Part shown: piece by piece, positions 32,732 to 41,511 of the stretch
Numbering within the stretch: the stretch's first letter is position 1
Layout: each line of letters starts with the position of its first letter
NCBI RefSeq assembly: GCF_000716435.1
Contig: NZ_JNWO01000001.1
Location: 310,001 to 374,000, forward strand
Source: Streptomyces xylophagus
GTDB lineage: Bacteria; Actinomycetota; Actinomycetes; Streptomycetales; Streptomycetaceae
Length of the DNA stretch: 64,000 nucleotides
Reading direction: 5' to 3'
The notes under the pieces: generated by a model
What the model saw: the letters and a program-made list of their open reading frames with translations, nothing else
The model's database searches: none
Told to the model about the DNA's origin: nothing
Program-made: the position numbers and the translations under genes

Positions 32732-34024
32732 ATGACGAACCATCAGCCAGACCGACGCCGGTTCCTCGCCGGACTCGGCGCCGCGGGGGCGGCGGCGCTG
32801 CTCAGCGGCTGTGTCACCTCCACCTCCTCCGGCAAGAGTTCCTCGAAGGGTGCGGTGACCCTCCAGTCCAACCTCTCCGCCCCGCAGGCCAAGGCCGCGA
32901 TGCAGGATCTCGTCGCCGCCTACGCCAAGAAGGGCTCCGAGCGCGCGAGCCTCAACACGGTCGCCGCGGAGACCTTCCGCACCCAGCTGCCGACGTACCT
33001 CACCTCGGCCAACCCGCCGGACGTGTACACCTGGTACCCCGGCTCGGTCGCGGACGCCTACGCCAAGAAGAACCTCCTGCTCGACCTCGACCAGGCGTGG
33101 ACCTCGTCGCCCGACCTCAAGCGCTACTCCAAGGCGCTCAACTCCCTGTGCACGTCGACGAGTTCGGGCAAGAAGGTCTTCGTCCCCACCACCTACTACT
33201 GGTGGGGCATGTTCTACCGGAAGTCCAACTTCGCCAAGTGGGGCGTGAGCGAGCCCAAGAGCTGGGACGAGTTCCTCGACCTGTGCGACAAGCTCAAGAG
33301 CAAGGGTGTCACCCCGATCGGGCTGGGAGCCGGCGGTGGCACGGCGTGGGTGGCCTCGGCGTGGTTCGACTACCTCGACATCCGTATCAACGGAGCCCAG
33401 TACCACCGCGAACTCCTCGCCGGGAAGCACCGGTTCGACGACCCCGAGGTGCGCAAGGTCTTCGACCGCTGGCAGGAGGTGCTGCCGTACTTCGACCCGA
33501 ACGGCGCCGCCGTCGCCTTCCAGGACGCGTCGACCTCCCTGCTCAACGGCCGCAGCGGCATGATGCTCATCGGCACCTTCTTCGCCGACGCGGCGCCCAA
33601 GAACGCCCTCGACGACATCGACTTCTTCCGCTTCCCGATCATCGACTCCAAGATCCCGCTCGCCGAAGAGGCACCTGTCGACGGCTACTTCGCGAGCGCC
33701 CGCACCGGCCGCTACGACCAGGTCATCGACCTGATGAAGTACCTCGCCACCGCCGAGGCCCAGGAGATCTACATCAAGGGGTCCTCCGGCACCGTCCTGC
33801 CCTGCAACCCCGACGCGAAGGACGCCGGCACCGCGCTGGTCAAGAAGGGCCGCGCGCACGTCGATTCGGCCGTCGAGATCACCCAGTTCTTCAACCGGGA
33901 CTCCAGTGACGCCCTCCAGCCCACCGCGGACAACGCGTTGACGAAGTTCCTGGCCAAGCCGAAGTCGATCGGGAGCATCCTCACCGACTGGCAGCGCGAT
34001 GCCGAGAAGATCTGGAACGCGTGA
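32732..34024 (+). CDS. Sugar ABC importer substrate-binding lipoprotein (alpha-galactoside cluster)
   Basis: A 430-residue family 1 extracellular solute-binding protein. The N-terminus DRRRFLAGLGAAGAAALLSGC combines a Tat-like RRRFL and an LSGC lipobox (C28). The mature protein has the usual two-lobe pattern (PPDVYTWYPGS, TYYWWGMFYRKSNFAKWG, GRSGMMLIGTFF). AAGGAGCC precedes the ATG. It should capture galactose or alpha-galacto-oligosaccharides released by the GH27 enzyme and hand them to the two permeases that follow. No ATPase gene is present; Streptomyces importers of this class commonly use the shared ATPase MsiK. Confidence 0.9.
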   Translation: MTNHQPDRRRFLAGLGAAGAAALLSGCVTSTSSGKSSSKGAVTLQSNLSAPQAKAAMQDLVAAYAKKGSERASLNTVAAETFRTQLPTYLTSANPPDVYTWYPGSVADAYAKKNLLLDLDQAWTSSPDLKRYSKALNSLCTSTSSGKKVFVPTTYYWWGMFYRKSNFAKWGVSEPKSWDEFLDLCDKLKSKGVTPIGLGAGGGTAWVASAWFDYLDIRINGAQYHRELLAGKHRFDDPEVRKVFDRWQEVLPYFDPNGAAVAFQDASTSLLNGRSGMMLIGTFFADAAPKNALDDIDFFRFPIIDSKIPLAEEAPVDGYFASARTGRYDQVIDLMKYLATAEAQEIYIKGSSGTVLPCNPDAKDAGTALVKKGRAHVDSAVEITQFFNRDSSDALQPTADNALTKFLAKPKSIGSILTDWQRDAEKIWNA

Positions 34025-34025
34025 C

Positions 34026-34961
34026 ATGGCAGTCCTGACCGCGCCCGAACGGAAGTCCCCGGCCCGCCCGCCCGCCAAGGGCAAGCGGGTCCGGGGACCC
34101 CGGCGCACACCCCCACTGGTGCTTGCCTTCGTCCTGGTCCCGCTTCTCGTCGAGGCCGTGTGGGTGTTCTGGCCCGCTGCCCAGGGCTTCTACCTCGCCC
34201 TGACCAAATGGGACGGCGTCTCTCCACCGCAGTTCGTCGGCCTGGGCAACTTCCGGGAGATGGCCCACGACGACGTCTTCCGCAGCGCGGCCGGCCACAC
34301 CGTCCTCTGGCTCGTCCTCTTCGGCGGCCTGTCCGCCTTCCTCGGCCTCGCCGCCGCCCTCCTGCTCCAACAGGAGCGCCGTGGCGTGGGTTTCTACCGA
34401 GCGGCCCTGTTCCTGCCGGTCGTCTTCTCCCTGGTCGCCACCGCCCTCGTCTGGCAGGCGATCTACCAGCCCGACGGCGTCCTCAACCAACTCCTGCAGT
34501 CCGTCGGCCTCGGCAGCCTCCGCCACGCCTGGCTCGCCGACCAGGACACCGCCCTCTACGCCGTGATCGTGCCCGCGCTGTGGCGCCAGATCGGCTACGT
34601 CATGGTCCTCTACCTGGCCGGCCTCAAGGGCATCGATCCTGCCCTGTACGAGGCCGCCAAGGTCGACGGCGCGAGCGCCTGGCAGCGCCTGAGGCACGTC
34701 ACTCTGCCCCAACTCCGCAGCGTCAACGCGGTGGTTCTGTCGGTCATCGTCATCGACTCACTGCGCTCCTTCGACGTCGTGTGGTCCCTGACCCGCGGCG
34801 GCCCCTACCACTCCTCCGAGCTGCTGAGCACCTACATGTACTCAACCGCCTTCCAGTCACTGCGACTCGGCTACGGCTCCGCACTCGCCGTCGTCATCTT
34901 CGTGCTGGCCTTCGGCGTCATCTGCTCCTACCTCGTCCGGGCGTTCAGGGAGGCCGACTGA
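34026..34961 (+). CDS. Carbohydrate ABC importer permease (MalF-type)
   Basis: A 311-residue membrane protein with six main helices. The EAA loop, which contacts the ATPase, is ALYEAAKVDGASAWQRLRHV. TLPQLRSVNAVV and TRGGPYHSSELLSTYMY are typical of the first permease in CUT1 importers. It starts one base after the binding-protein stop, and its own stop overlaps the next start (TGATG), so the three genes are tightly coupled. It forms the heterodimeric channel with the next protein. Confidence 0.92.
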   Translation: MAVLTAPERKSPARPPAKGKRVRGPRRTPPLVLAFVLVPLLVEAVWVFWPAAQGFYLALTKWDGVSPPQFVGLGNFREMAHDDVFRSAAGHTVLWLVLFGGLSAFLGLAAALLLQQERRGVGFYRAALFLPVVFSLVATALVWQAIYQPDGVLNQLLQSVGLGSLRHAWLADQDTALYAVIVPALWRQIGYVMVLYLAGLKGIDPALYEAAKVDGASAWQRLRHVTLPQLRSVNAVVLSVIVIDSLRSFDVVWSLTRGGPYHSSELLSTYMYSTAFQSLRLGYGSALAVVIFVLAFGVICSYLVRAFREAD

Positions 34962-35809
34962 TGTCCGCCAACTCCACGGCCCTGCGCCGCAAGCGGGCCG
35001 CGACAGCCGGATTCCACCTGGGCGCCGGGGCGTTGGCGATCCTGTGGCTGCTGCCCATCGCCCTGGTCCTGGTGACCAGCCTGCGCTCCTTCGACGACAT
35101 CGCGGCGAACGGCCTGGGCAGCTGGCCGCACTCCTTCACCCTCGGCAACTTCCGCCAGGCCTGGGTCGACGGCGGTCAGCAACGCGCCCTCATCAACAGC
35201 CTGGTCGTCACCATTCCCTGCGTCCTGGTGACCCTCGCCCTCGCCGCGATGGCCGCGTTCGCCCTCAGCCGCTACGAACTCCGTTTCCGCCGCGCCCTGT
35301 TGCTCCTCATGCTCGGCGGCAACCTCCTCCCGCCGCAGATCCTGCTCATCCCGGTGTCCAAGCTCAGCGAAGTGATCGGCATCTTCGACACCCTGCCCGC
35401 GCTCATCGGCGTGCAGATCGGCTTCGGCGTCGGGTTCTACGTCTTCGTCCTGCACGGATTCATGCGGTCGATCCCGGCGGAGATCCAACAGGCGGCGGTC
35501 GTCGACGGCGCCGGCCCCTGGCAGATTTTCTGGCGGATCATCCTCCCGCTGACCCGCCCCGCCCTCGCCGCGCTCAGCGCCCTCTCCTTCACCTGGATCT
35601 TCAACGACCTGCTCTGGGCGATCACCGTGCTGCGCAGCGACACCAAGATGCCAATTACCGCAGCCCTTATCGGACTTCAGGGCCAGTACGTGTCGATGTG
35701 GAACGTCATCGCGGCCGGTTCCGTCATCGCCGCCGCACCCACGGTCGCCGTCTTCCTGCGCTTCCAGCGGCACTTCGTGGCCGGACTCAACCTCGGGGCG
35801 GTGAAGTGA
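34961..35809 (+). CDS. Carbohydrate ABC importer permease (MalG-type)
   Basis: A 282-residue six-helix permease. The EAA-type loop is EIQQAAVVDGAGPWQIFWRI, followed by ILPLTRPALAALSALSFTWIFND, and the protein ends AGLNLGAVK, as CUT1 MalG-type subunits do. It is coupled upstream (TGATG) and downstream (GTGA with the GH36 gene), so import and intracellular hydrolysis of the sugar are co-expressed. The EAA loop has Gln in place of the usual first Glu of the EAA triplet, a tolerated variation. Confidence 0.92.
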   Translation: MSANSTALRRKRAATAGFHLGAGALAILWLLPIALVLVTSLRSFDDIAANGLGSWPHSFTLGNFRQAWVDGGQQRALINSLVVTIPCVLVTLALAAMAAFALSRYELRFRRALLLLMLGGNLLPPQILLIPVSKLSEVIGIFDTLPALIGVQIGFGVGFYVFVLHGFMRSIPAEIQQAAVVDGAGPWQIFWRIILPLTRPALAALSALSFTWIFNDLLWAITVLRSDTKMPITAALIGLQGQYVSMWNVIAAGSVIAAAPTVAVFLRFQRHFVAGLNLGAVK

Positions 35810-37869
35810 CCTACCAGCGCTGGACCTTGCGCACGGAGAACACCAGCTACACCGTCCGTCTGTCCCCGGACGGCCCGTGGGCCGAACTCGACGCATGGGG
35901 ACCGCTCGGCGTCGAGGACGGCCCGTCCGCCCTGGACTGGTCGAGGCGCACGCACTTCATCACGCCCGCCGACGCGGCGCCCGGCGAGTATCTGCCGTAC
36001 GGGCTACGGCCGTTCACCGGATCCGAGCTGGTGGCGTCCCGCCCGGACGGCGAAGACCGGGGAGTGTGGTGGGAGTTCGCGGGGGCCGAAGCGAACGAGG
36101 GCGCGCTGCGGCTCGCCTTCCATGATGGGCTGCTGGGTCTGCGTACCGTCCTCTGCTACGAGGTCGTCCCCGGCACGGACGTGATCCTTCGCTGGACCGA
36201 GTTCACCGCCACGGACGAACTCCGTCTGGAACGGCTCGACTCGGCCGCCGTGAACATCCCCGTCTCCGGCGTTGCCCGCCTGACGTACCTCACAGGCCAG
36301 TGGTCGCAGGAGTTCCAGCGCACCCAACTCGACCTGCCCAGAGGCACGTTCACCATCGGCAGCCTGCAAGGCGTACCGGGACACGCGTACGCACCCTGGC
36401 TCGCGGTGCAGGACGGCGAGGCGCCGGCCGCGTACGGCATCGCCCTTGCCTGGCCCGGCAACTGGCACATCACCGCCGAGGCCGAACCCGGTGGAGCGCT
36501 GCGGGTGCGGGCGGGCCGGGTGCCGCACGAGGGAGCGGTGGTGCTCGCCCCCGGCGAAACCCTCGCCACGCCCCAACTCGCCTGCGCCTTCAGCCCGGAC
36601 GGGCTCGACGGACTCTCCCGCGTCTGGCACCGCTACGAACGACACCTCTCCGGCGAACGCCTCCACCGCCCCCGCAAGGTCCTCTACAACTCCTGGGAAG
36701 CCACCGGCTTCGACGTCGACGCCGCCGGGCAGTTGGAGCTGGCGAAGACGGCCGCCGACATCGGGGCCGAGCTGTTCGTCGTGGACGACGGCTGGTTCAC
36801 CGGGCGCGCGGACGACACCGGGGGACTGGGTGACTGGTGGCCGGACCCGGTGGCCTTCCCGGAGGGCTTCGGTCAATTCGTGTCGGACGTAAGGGCGTTG
36901 GGCCTGGACTTCGGGCTGTGGATCGAGCCCGAGGCCGTCAGCCCGGGGAGCCGTCTGCACGCCGAACACCCCGAGTGGGTGTACCGGATCGAGGGTCGCC
37001 CCGGCCGGCTCGTCCGCAACGAGCTCCTCCTCGACCTGGGCCGGACCGACGTCCAGGACTTCGTGATCGGGACGCTCGACCGGCTGCTCGGCGCGTACGC
37101 CATCAGCTATCTCAAGTGGGACATGAACCGCCCGCCCACCGAACGCGGTCGCCCCGGTGCCGGTCGCGTCGACCTCGACGCCGAGCATGTCGCCGGGTAC
37201 CTGCGGGTTCTGGATCACCTCCGGGCCGCCCACCCCCACGTCACCGTCGAGGGATGCGCGGGCGGCGGCGGACGCATCGAGCACGCGACCATCGCGCGCA
37301 CCGACGTGGTGTGGCCCAGTGACAACACCGCTCCGCTGGACCGGCTCTCCGTCCAGTACGGCTTCCTGCACGCGCACGCCCCGCACGTCATGAGCTCGTG
37401 GGTCACCGACGCGCCCGGCGTCTTCGATCCGCGTCCGCGCAGTCTCGCCTTCCGCTTCGTCAACGCCATGTGCGGGGTACTGGGCGTCGGCGCCGACCTG
37501 CGCACCTGGACCCCGGACCAGCGGGCCGAGGCCGCCGGCTGGATCGCCCGGTACAAGGAGGTGCGGGACGTGATCCACCTCGGTGAGGCGCGGCTCCTCG
37601 GCACGCCGGAGGAGCCGAGTTGTGGCGTGCAGTACGACGCGGGGGACCGGACAGTCGTCGCCGCGCTGAGCACCGGGCGGCTCGACGGCGCCCCGCTCGT
37701 GCCGGGGCGTCCGGACCGGCTCCGGCTGCGGGGACTCGAACCGGCGACGCGCTACCGGGACACGGCGACCGGGACGTCGTACAGCGGAGCGCATCTGCTG
37801 CACTACGGGCTGCCGTTCGCCTGGAGCGCTGATCATGATGCCGACCTGGTCGTGCTGATGCGCGAGTGA
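35806..37869 (+). CDS. GH36 alpha-galactosidase, intracellular
   Basis: A 687-residue enzyme without a signal peptide. The N-terminal beta-supersandwich is followed by the barrel. Diagnostic motifs are YNSWEATGFDVD, VVDDGWFTGR, nucleophile D439 in YLKWDMNRPP, and acid/base D506 in WPSDNTAPLDRL; EGCAGGGGRIEH lies between them. It cleaves terminal alpha-galactose from imported melibiose- or raffinose-type sugars in the cytosol. The GTG at 35806 overlaps the permease stop. Together with the extracellular GH27 enzyme it makes a two-compartment alpha-galactoside pathway ending in free galactose. Confidence 0.93.
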   Translation: MTYQRWTLRTENTSYTVRLSPDGPWAELDAWGPLGVEDGPSALDWSRRTHFITPADAAPGEYLPYGLRPFTGSELVASRPDGEDRGVWWEFAGAEANEGALRLAFHDGLLGLRTVLCYEVVPGTDVILRWTEFTATDELRLERLDSAAVNIPVSGVARLTYLTGQWSQEFQRTQLDLPRGTFTIGSLQGVPGHAYAPWLAVQDGEAPAAYGIALAWPGNWHITAEAEPGGALRVRAGRVPHEGAVVLAPGETLATPQLACAFSPDGLDGLSRVWHRYERHLSGERLHRPRKVLYNSWEATGFDVDAAGQLELAKTAADIGAELFVVDDGWFTGRADDTGGLGDWWPDPVAFPEGFGQFVSDVRALGLDFGLWIEPEAVSPGSRLHAEHPEWVYRIEGRPGRLVRNELLLDLGRTDVQDFVIGTLDRLLGAYAISYLKWDMNRPPTERGRPGAGRVDLDAEHVAGYLRVLDHLRAAHPHVTVEGCAGGGGRIEHATIARTDVVWPSDNTAPLDRLSVQYGFLHAHAPHVMSSWVTDAPGVFDPRPRSLAFRFVNAMCGVLGVGADLRTWTPDQRAEAAGWIARYKEVRDVIHLGEARLLGTPEEPSCGVQYDAGDRTVVAALSTGRLDGAPLVPGRPDRLRLRGLEPATRYRDTATGTSYSGAHLLHYGLPFAWSADHDADLVVLMRE

Positions 37870-37909
37870 GCCCCTTATGTTTCCAGCAAGCCCTTGCTCG
37901 TGAAAGACG

Positions 37910-37945
37910 CGAAGGACCCGAAGGACCCGAAGGTCGCGAAGGAGT
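37910..37945 (+). repeat. Four 9-bp tandem repeats spanning the SDR ribosome-binding site
   Basis: CGAAGGACC occurs twice (37910-37927), followed by CGAAGGTCG and CGAAGGAGT (37928-37945). The last unit supplies the AAGGAG ribosome-binding site of the SDR gene at 37955. Gain or loss of units would change the leader but not the last site. Confidence 0.7.
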
Positions 37946-37954
37946 CGAACCTCG

Positions 37955-38728
37955 ATGGACCAGTCCGTACGACGGCACGGCGCCCGTTTCACCGGGCGTA
38001 CGGCCGTGGTCACCGGAGCGGCCTCCGGCATCGGAGCCGCCACGGCCGTACGCCTCGCCGAGGAAGGAGCCGCCGTCGTGCTCGTCGACATCGCGGAGGA
38101 GCGGGGCGAGGCGGTGGTGGCGCGGATCGGCAAGGACGGTGGGCGGGCCCGGTTCGTGGCCGCCGATGTCGCGGTCGAGGACGACTGGGTGCGGATCGTC
38201 GGCGCCGCGCACGGGTTCGGGCCCGTCGACGTCCTCGTCAGCAACGCCTTCACGGTCGATGTCACGCCGGCTCACCAGATGTCCCTGGCGTCCTGGCAGC
38301 GGCAGCTCGACGTCAATCTGACCGGCAGCTTTCTCGGGTTCCGGGCGGTCCTGCCCGATCTGGAGGACCGGCGGGGCGCGGTGGTGCTCACCTCGTCCGT
38401 GCACGCCCACAAGGGCATTCCCGGGCATCCCGCCTACGCCGCCGCCAAGGGCGCCCTGCTCTCCCTGTGCGGCCAACTCGCCGTCGAATACGGCCCTGTT
38501 GTGCGTGTCAACGCCGTCCTGCCGGGACCGATACTGACCGCCGCCTGGGACAGGGTGCCGCCCGAGGAACGGGAACGCAGCATCGCCGAGACGGCGGCGC
38601 GCCGCTTCGGCACGGCCGAGGAGGTGGCCGCGGCCATAGCGTTCCTCAGCGCGGACGAAGCTTCCTACATCACCGGTACGAGTCTCGTGGTGGACGGCGG
38701 CTGGAGCGTCGTCAAGGCCTCCGCATGA
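37955..38728 (+). CDS. SDR-family dehydrogenase, candidate galactose dehydrogenase
   Basis: A 257-residue classical SDR. The cofactor loop is VVTGAASGIGAATA, the acidic residue after strand 2 (VLVDIAEE) indicates NAD, the active-site Ser is in VVLTSSVHAHKG, and the pair is in YAAAK. The usual NNAG motif reads SNAF, an unusual variant. Its place between alpha-galactosidase and galactonate dehydratase suggests that it oxidises galactose to galactonolactone in the cytosol; that is inference from context. The ATG at 37955 is served by the AAGGAG inside the tandem repeat. Confidence 0.8.
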   Translation: MDQSVRRHGARFTGRTAVVTGAASGIGAATAVRLAEEGAAVVLVDIAEERGEAVVARIGKDGGRARFVAADVAVEDDWVRIVGAAHGFGPVDVLVSNAFTVDVTPAHQMSLASWQRQLDVNLTGSFLGFRAVLPDLEDRRGAVVLTSSVHAHKGIPGHPAYAAAKGALLSLCGQLAVEYGPVVRVNAVLPGPILTAAWDRVPPEERERSIAETAARRFGTAEEVAAAIAFLSADEASYITGTSLVVDGGWSVVKASA

Positions 38729-38762
38729 CCACGCTCCCTCATCAGCAGAAAGGCTGTACGAC

Positions 38763-39524
38763 ATGACGCCCTATGCCCGACGCGGCGTCCACGGCCAGAC
38801 CGTGGAAGTCCTCGCCCGCCGCATCCTGGGCGGCGAGATCGCCGAAGGGGCCACACTCGATCTGGTGGCGCTGCAGAGCGAGTTGGACGTGAGTCTGACC
38901 GCCCTGCGCGAGTCGCTGAAGGTGCTCGCCGCCAAGGGGATGGTCGACGCCCGGCAGCGGCGCGGCACCTTCGTGCGCCCCCGTGCCGAGTGGAACCTGC
39001 TCGACGCCGACGTGCTGCGCTGGCAGTTCGAGGGCGCCTCCACCACCGAGTCCGACCGGGCGCTGCTGCACAACCTCGGCGAAGTGCGCGCCATCATCGA
39101 ACCCGCCGCCGTCCGCCTGGCCGCCCTGCGCCGTACCGACGCCGACCTGGCCGCGCTGGACGGCGCCCTCGACGCGATGGGGGAGCGGGGCACCGACGCC
39201 GCCCACGCCGTCGAGGCCGACCTCGCCTTCCACCGCGCCCTGCTCGCCGCCACCCACAACGAACTCCTCGAACGCATGGAGATGGTGATCGAGTCCGGCC
39301 TGGCACACCGCGACCGCATCGTGCACAGCGCCCCCCACAGCGAGGACCCGGTCCCGGCCCACCGCGCCGTACTGGACGCCGTACGCGACCAGGACCCGCA
39401 GGCCGCCGAGGCCGCGATGCGCGCGCTGCTCGACCAGGCGGGCCGCGACCTGGACCGCCTCGGCGACTCCGAAGAAGACCCCGAAGCGGACTTCGAAGAA
39501 ACGGAAGGCTCCCGGTCTCAGTGA
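38763..39524 (+). CDS. GntR-family (FadR/FCD) regulator, DgoR-like
   Basis: A 253-residue regulator. The winged helix occupies residues about 8-75 (GQTVEVLARRILGGEI, LDVSLTALRESLKVLAAKGMV, RRGTFVRP). An all-helical FCD effector domain follows, with metal-ligand-type residues in EVRAIIEPAAVRLAA, LAFHRALLAATHN and PAHRAVLDAV. Its TGA overlaps the GTG of galactonate dehydratase. E. coli DgoR has the same architecture and responds to galactonate, so a repressor of this operon that is released by galactonate is likely. Confidence 0.88.
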   Translation: MTPYARRGVHGQTVEVLARRILGGEIAEGATLDLVALQSELDVSLTALRESLKVLAAKGMVDARQRRGTFVRPRAEWNLLDADVLRWQFEGASTTESDRALLHNLGEVRAIIEPAAVRLAALRRTDADLAALDGALDAMGERGTDAAHAVEADLAFHRALLAATHNELLERMEMVIESGLAHRDRIVHSAPHSEDPVPAHRAVLDAVRDQDPQAAEAAMRALLDQAGRDLDRLGDSEEDPEADFEETEGSRSQ

Positions 39525-40666
39525 AGATCACCCGTGTCGAAACCTTCCTGGTCCCGCCCCGCTGGCTGTTCTGCCGCGTCGAGACCGACGAGGGCGTGGT
39601 CGGCTGGGGCGAACCGGTCGTCGAAGGGCGCGCCGAAGTCGTGCGTGCCGCCGTCGACGTCCTGGCCGAACACCTAGTGGGCCAGGACCCGTTGCGCATC
39701 CAGGACCACTGGCAGGTGATGTCCAAGGGCGGCTTCTACCGGGGCGGCCCGATCCTCTCCAGCGCCGTCGCCGGCCTCGACCAGGCGTTGTGGGACATCG
39801 CCGGGAAGACGTACGGCGCTCCCGTGCACGCCCTGCTCGGCGGCCCGGTGCGCGACCGTGTCCGGGTCTACGCCTGGGTCGGCGGCGACGAACCCGCCCA
39901 GCTGAGCGAGCAGATAGCCGCCCAGGTCGAAGCGGGTTTCACCGCGGTGAAGATGAACGCCGCCGGAGCCACCTCGGCGATCCCCACCCCCGCCGAGACC
40001 GCCGCGATCGTCGCCCGCGTGGCCGCCGCCCGCGAGGCACTCGGCCCCGACCGCGATGTCGCCGTCGACTTCCACGGCCGCTTCACCGCGGCCGCCGCCC
40101 GTCGCGTCCTCGCCGAACTCGCCCCGCTGCACCCGCTGTTCGTGGAGGAACCCGTCCTGCCCGAGCACGGCCACCTGCTGGCGGGCCTGGTCGAGTCGAG
40201 CCCGGTACCGCTCGCCACCGGTGAACGCCTTTACGGACGCGCCGAGTTCCTGCCCCCGCTCACCGCGGGCATCGCCGTCGCCCAGCCCGACCTGTCCCAC
40301 GCCGGCGGCATCTCGGAGGTCCACCGCATCGCCTCCCTCGCGGAGGCCTACGGCGCCCAACTCGCCCCGCACTGCCCGCTCGGCCCGATCGCGCTGGCGG
40401 CCAGTCTCCAAGTCGCCTTCGCCACCCCCAACTTCCTAATCCAGGAACAGAGTCGCGGTATCCACTACAACAAGGACGCCGACCTGCTCTCCTACCTCGT
40501 CGACCCCGCGCCCTTTCGCTTCGTCGACGGCCACGCACTGCGCGGGGACGTCCCCGGCCTCGGCATCACCGTCGACGAGGCAGCCGTACGCGCCGCCGAC
40601 CGCACCGGTCACGCCTGGCGCAACCCCGTGTGGCGACACCCCGACGGCTCCTTCGCGGAGTGGTGA
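39521..40666 (+). CDS. dgoD: D-galactonate dehydratase
   Basis: A 381-residue enolase-superfamily enzyme, essentially the length of E. coli DgoD. It dehydrates galactonate to 2-keto-3-deoxygalactonate. The mandelate-racemase-like pattern shows: VDFHGRF (Asp metal ligand and catalytic His), LFVEEPV and ATGERLYGR (Glu ligands), and APHCPLGPIALAAS (second catalytic His). The N-terminal capping domain has KITRVETFLVPPRWLFCRVE. GTG 39521 overlaps the GntR stop and its own stop overlaps the next gene by GTGA, so the run is translationally coupled. It acts in the cytosol and needs Mg2+. The gene symbol rests on length and motifs. Confidence 0.9.
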   Translation: MKITRVETFLVPPRWLFCRVETDEGVVGWGEPVVEGRAEVVRAAVDVLAEHLVGQDPLRIQDHWQVMSKGGFYRGGPILSSAVAGLDQALWDIAGKTYGAPVHALLGGPVRDRVRVYAWVGGDEPAQLSEQIAAQVEAGFTAVKMNAAGATSAIPTPAETAAIVARVAAAREALGPDRDVAVDFHGRFTAAAARRVLAELAPLHPLFVEEPVLPEHGHLLAGLVESSPVPLATGERLYGRAEFLPPLTAGIAVAQPDLSHAGGISEVHRIASLAEAYGAQLAPHCPLGPIALAASLQVAFATPNFLIQEQSRGIHYNKDADLLSYLVDPAPFRFVDGHALRGDVPGLGITVDEAAVRAADRTGHAWRNPVWRHPDGSFAEW

Positions 40667-41481
40667 CCGTGCCGTTCGACATCGTTATCGACCGTGCCCA
40701 CGGCGGCCGTTGGACCTCGCTGCGGGGAGCGGGGCGCGAATGGCTGTGGCGGCGGGACGCGCCCGAGCGGGAGAAGGTGTCACCCGGTGACGCCTTCGTG
40801 GACGCGGGCGGACTGGAGGAGTGCGTCCCCACCGTCCGGGGCATCCCCGACCACGGGGATGCCTGGTCACGGCCCTGGACGCGGGAAGGGGAGACGGACG
40901 TCCTCCGCTGCGACCGTTTCACCCTGACGCGGGAGATACGCGGCGTCGGCGACGGAGCCGAGGTCGACTACGTCCTGAAAGCCGACGCGGGCTTCCGCTT
41001 CGTATGGGCCGCTCATGCCCTGCTCGACCTCTCCGAGCATGCGGGTCTGCACACCCGCGACGGAGCGGACACCCGGCTCTTCCCGGAATCCGCACCGCTG
41101 TTGGACCGGGCGTGGCCGGACGGCGCCTCATGGGTGGAGGGCAACTGGCCCGCACCCTGCGGACTGCGCCTGGACCGGTTCGGCCCGGACGACGGCACCG
41201 CCGTAGGAGCAGTCGTCGACGCTTCCCACTGCTGCGTCCACGACCAGAACGACCGTCTCGCCTTCGCCCTCGAAGCGGACGGACAGCCCTTGTCCATCGC
41301 CCTGTGGCGCAACCTGGGCGGCTTCCCCGCCCAACACCCCTACCGCAGCACCGGCGTCGAACCGATGCTCGGCCGCGTCTTCGACCTCACTCAGGCGGGC
41401 CCCGGTGACGCCGCCCGGGTACCCGGCTCGGGCGAAGTGCGGTGGCGGCTGATGCTGACCACGAACTGCCGTTGTGCCTGA
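40663..41481 (+). CDS. Aldose 1-epimerase-like (galactose mutarotase fold) protein
   Basis: A 272-residue protein with the beta-supersandwich pattern of mutarotase-like proteins: IVIDRAHGGRWTSLRG, DAGGLEECVPTVRG, WAAHALLDLSEHAGLH and NDRLAFALEADG. Catalytic His/Glu positions of galactose mutarotase cannot be assigned with certainty. Mutarotases convert alpha- to beta-galactose, the form oxidised by galactose dehydrogenases, which would suit this position. A role on galactonolactone is another possibility, since no lactonase gene is evident. The GTG start overlaps the dgoD stop. Confidence 0.72.
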   Translation: MTVPFDIVIDRAHGGRWTSLRGAGREWLWRRDAPEREKVSPGDAFVDAGGLEECVPTVRGIPDHGDAWSRPWTREGETDVLRCDRFTLTREIRGVGDGAEVDYVLKADAGFRFVWAAHALLDLSEHAGLHTRDGADTRLFPESAPLLDRAWPDGASWVEGNWPAPCGLRLDRFGPDDGTAVGAVVDASHCCVHDQNDRLAFALEADGQPLSIALWRNLGGFPAQHPYRSTGVEPMLGRVFDLTQAGPGDAARVPGSGEVRWRLMLTTNCRCA

Positions 41482-41511
41482 ACCGACCTGTACAGGAAGG
41501 GAATTCGTCAC

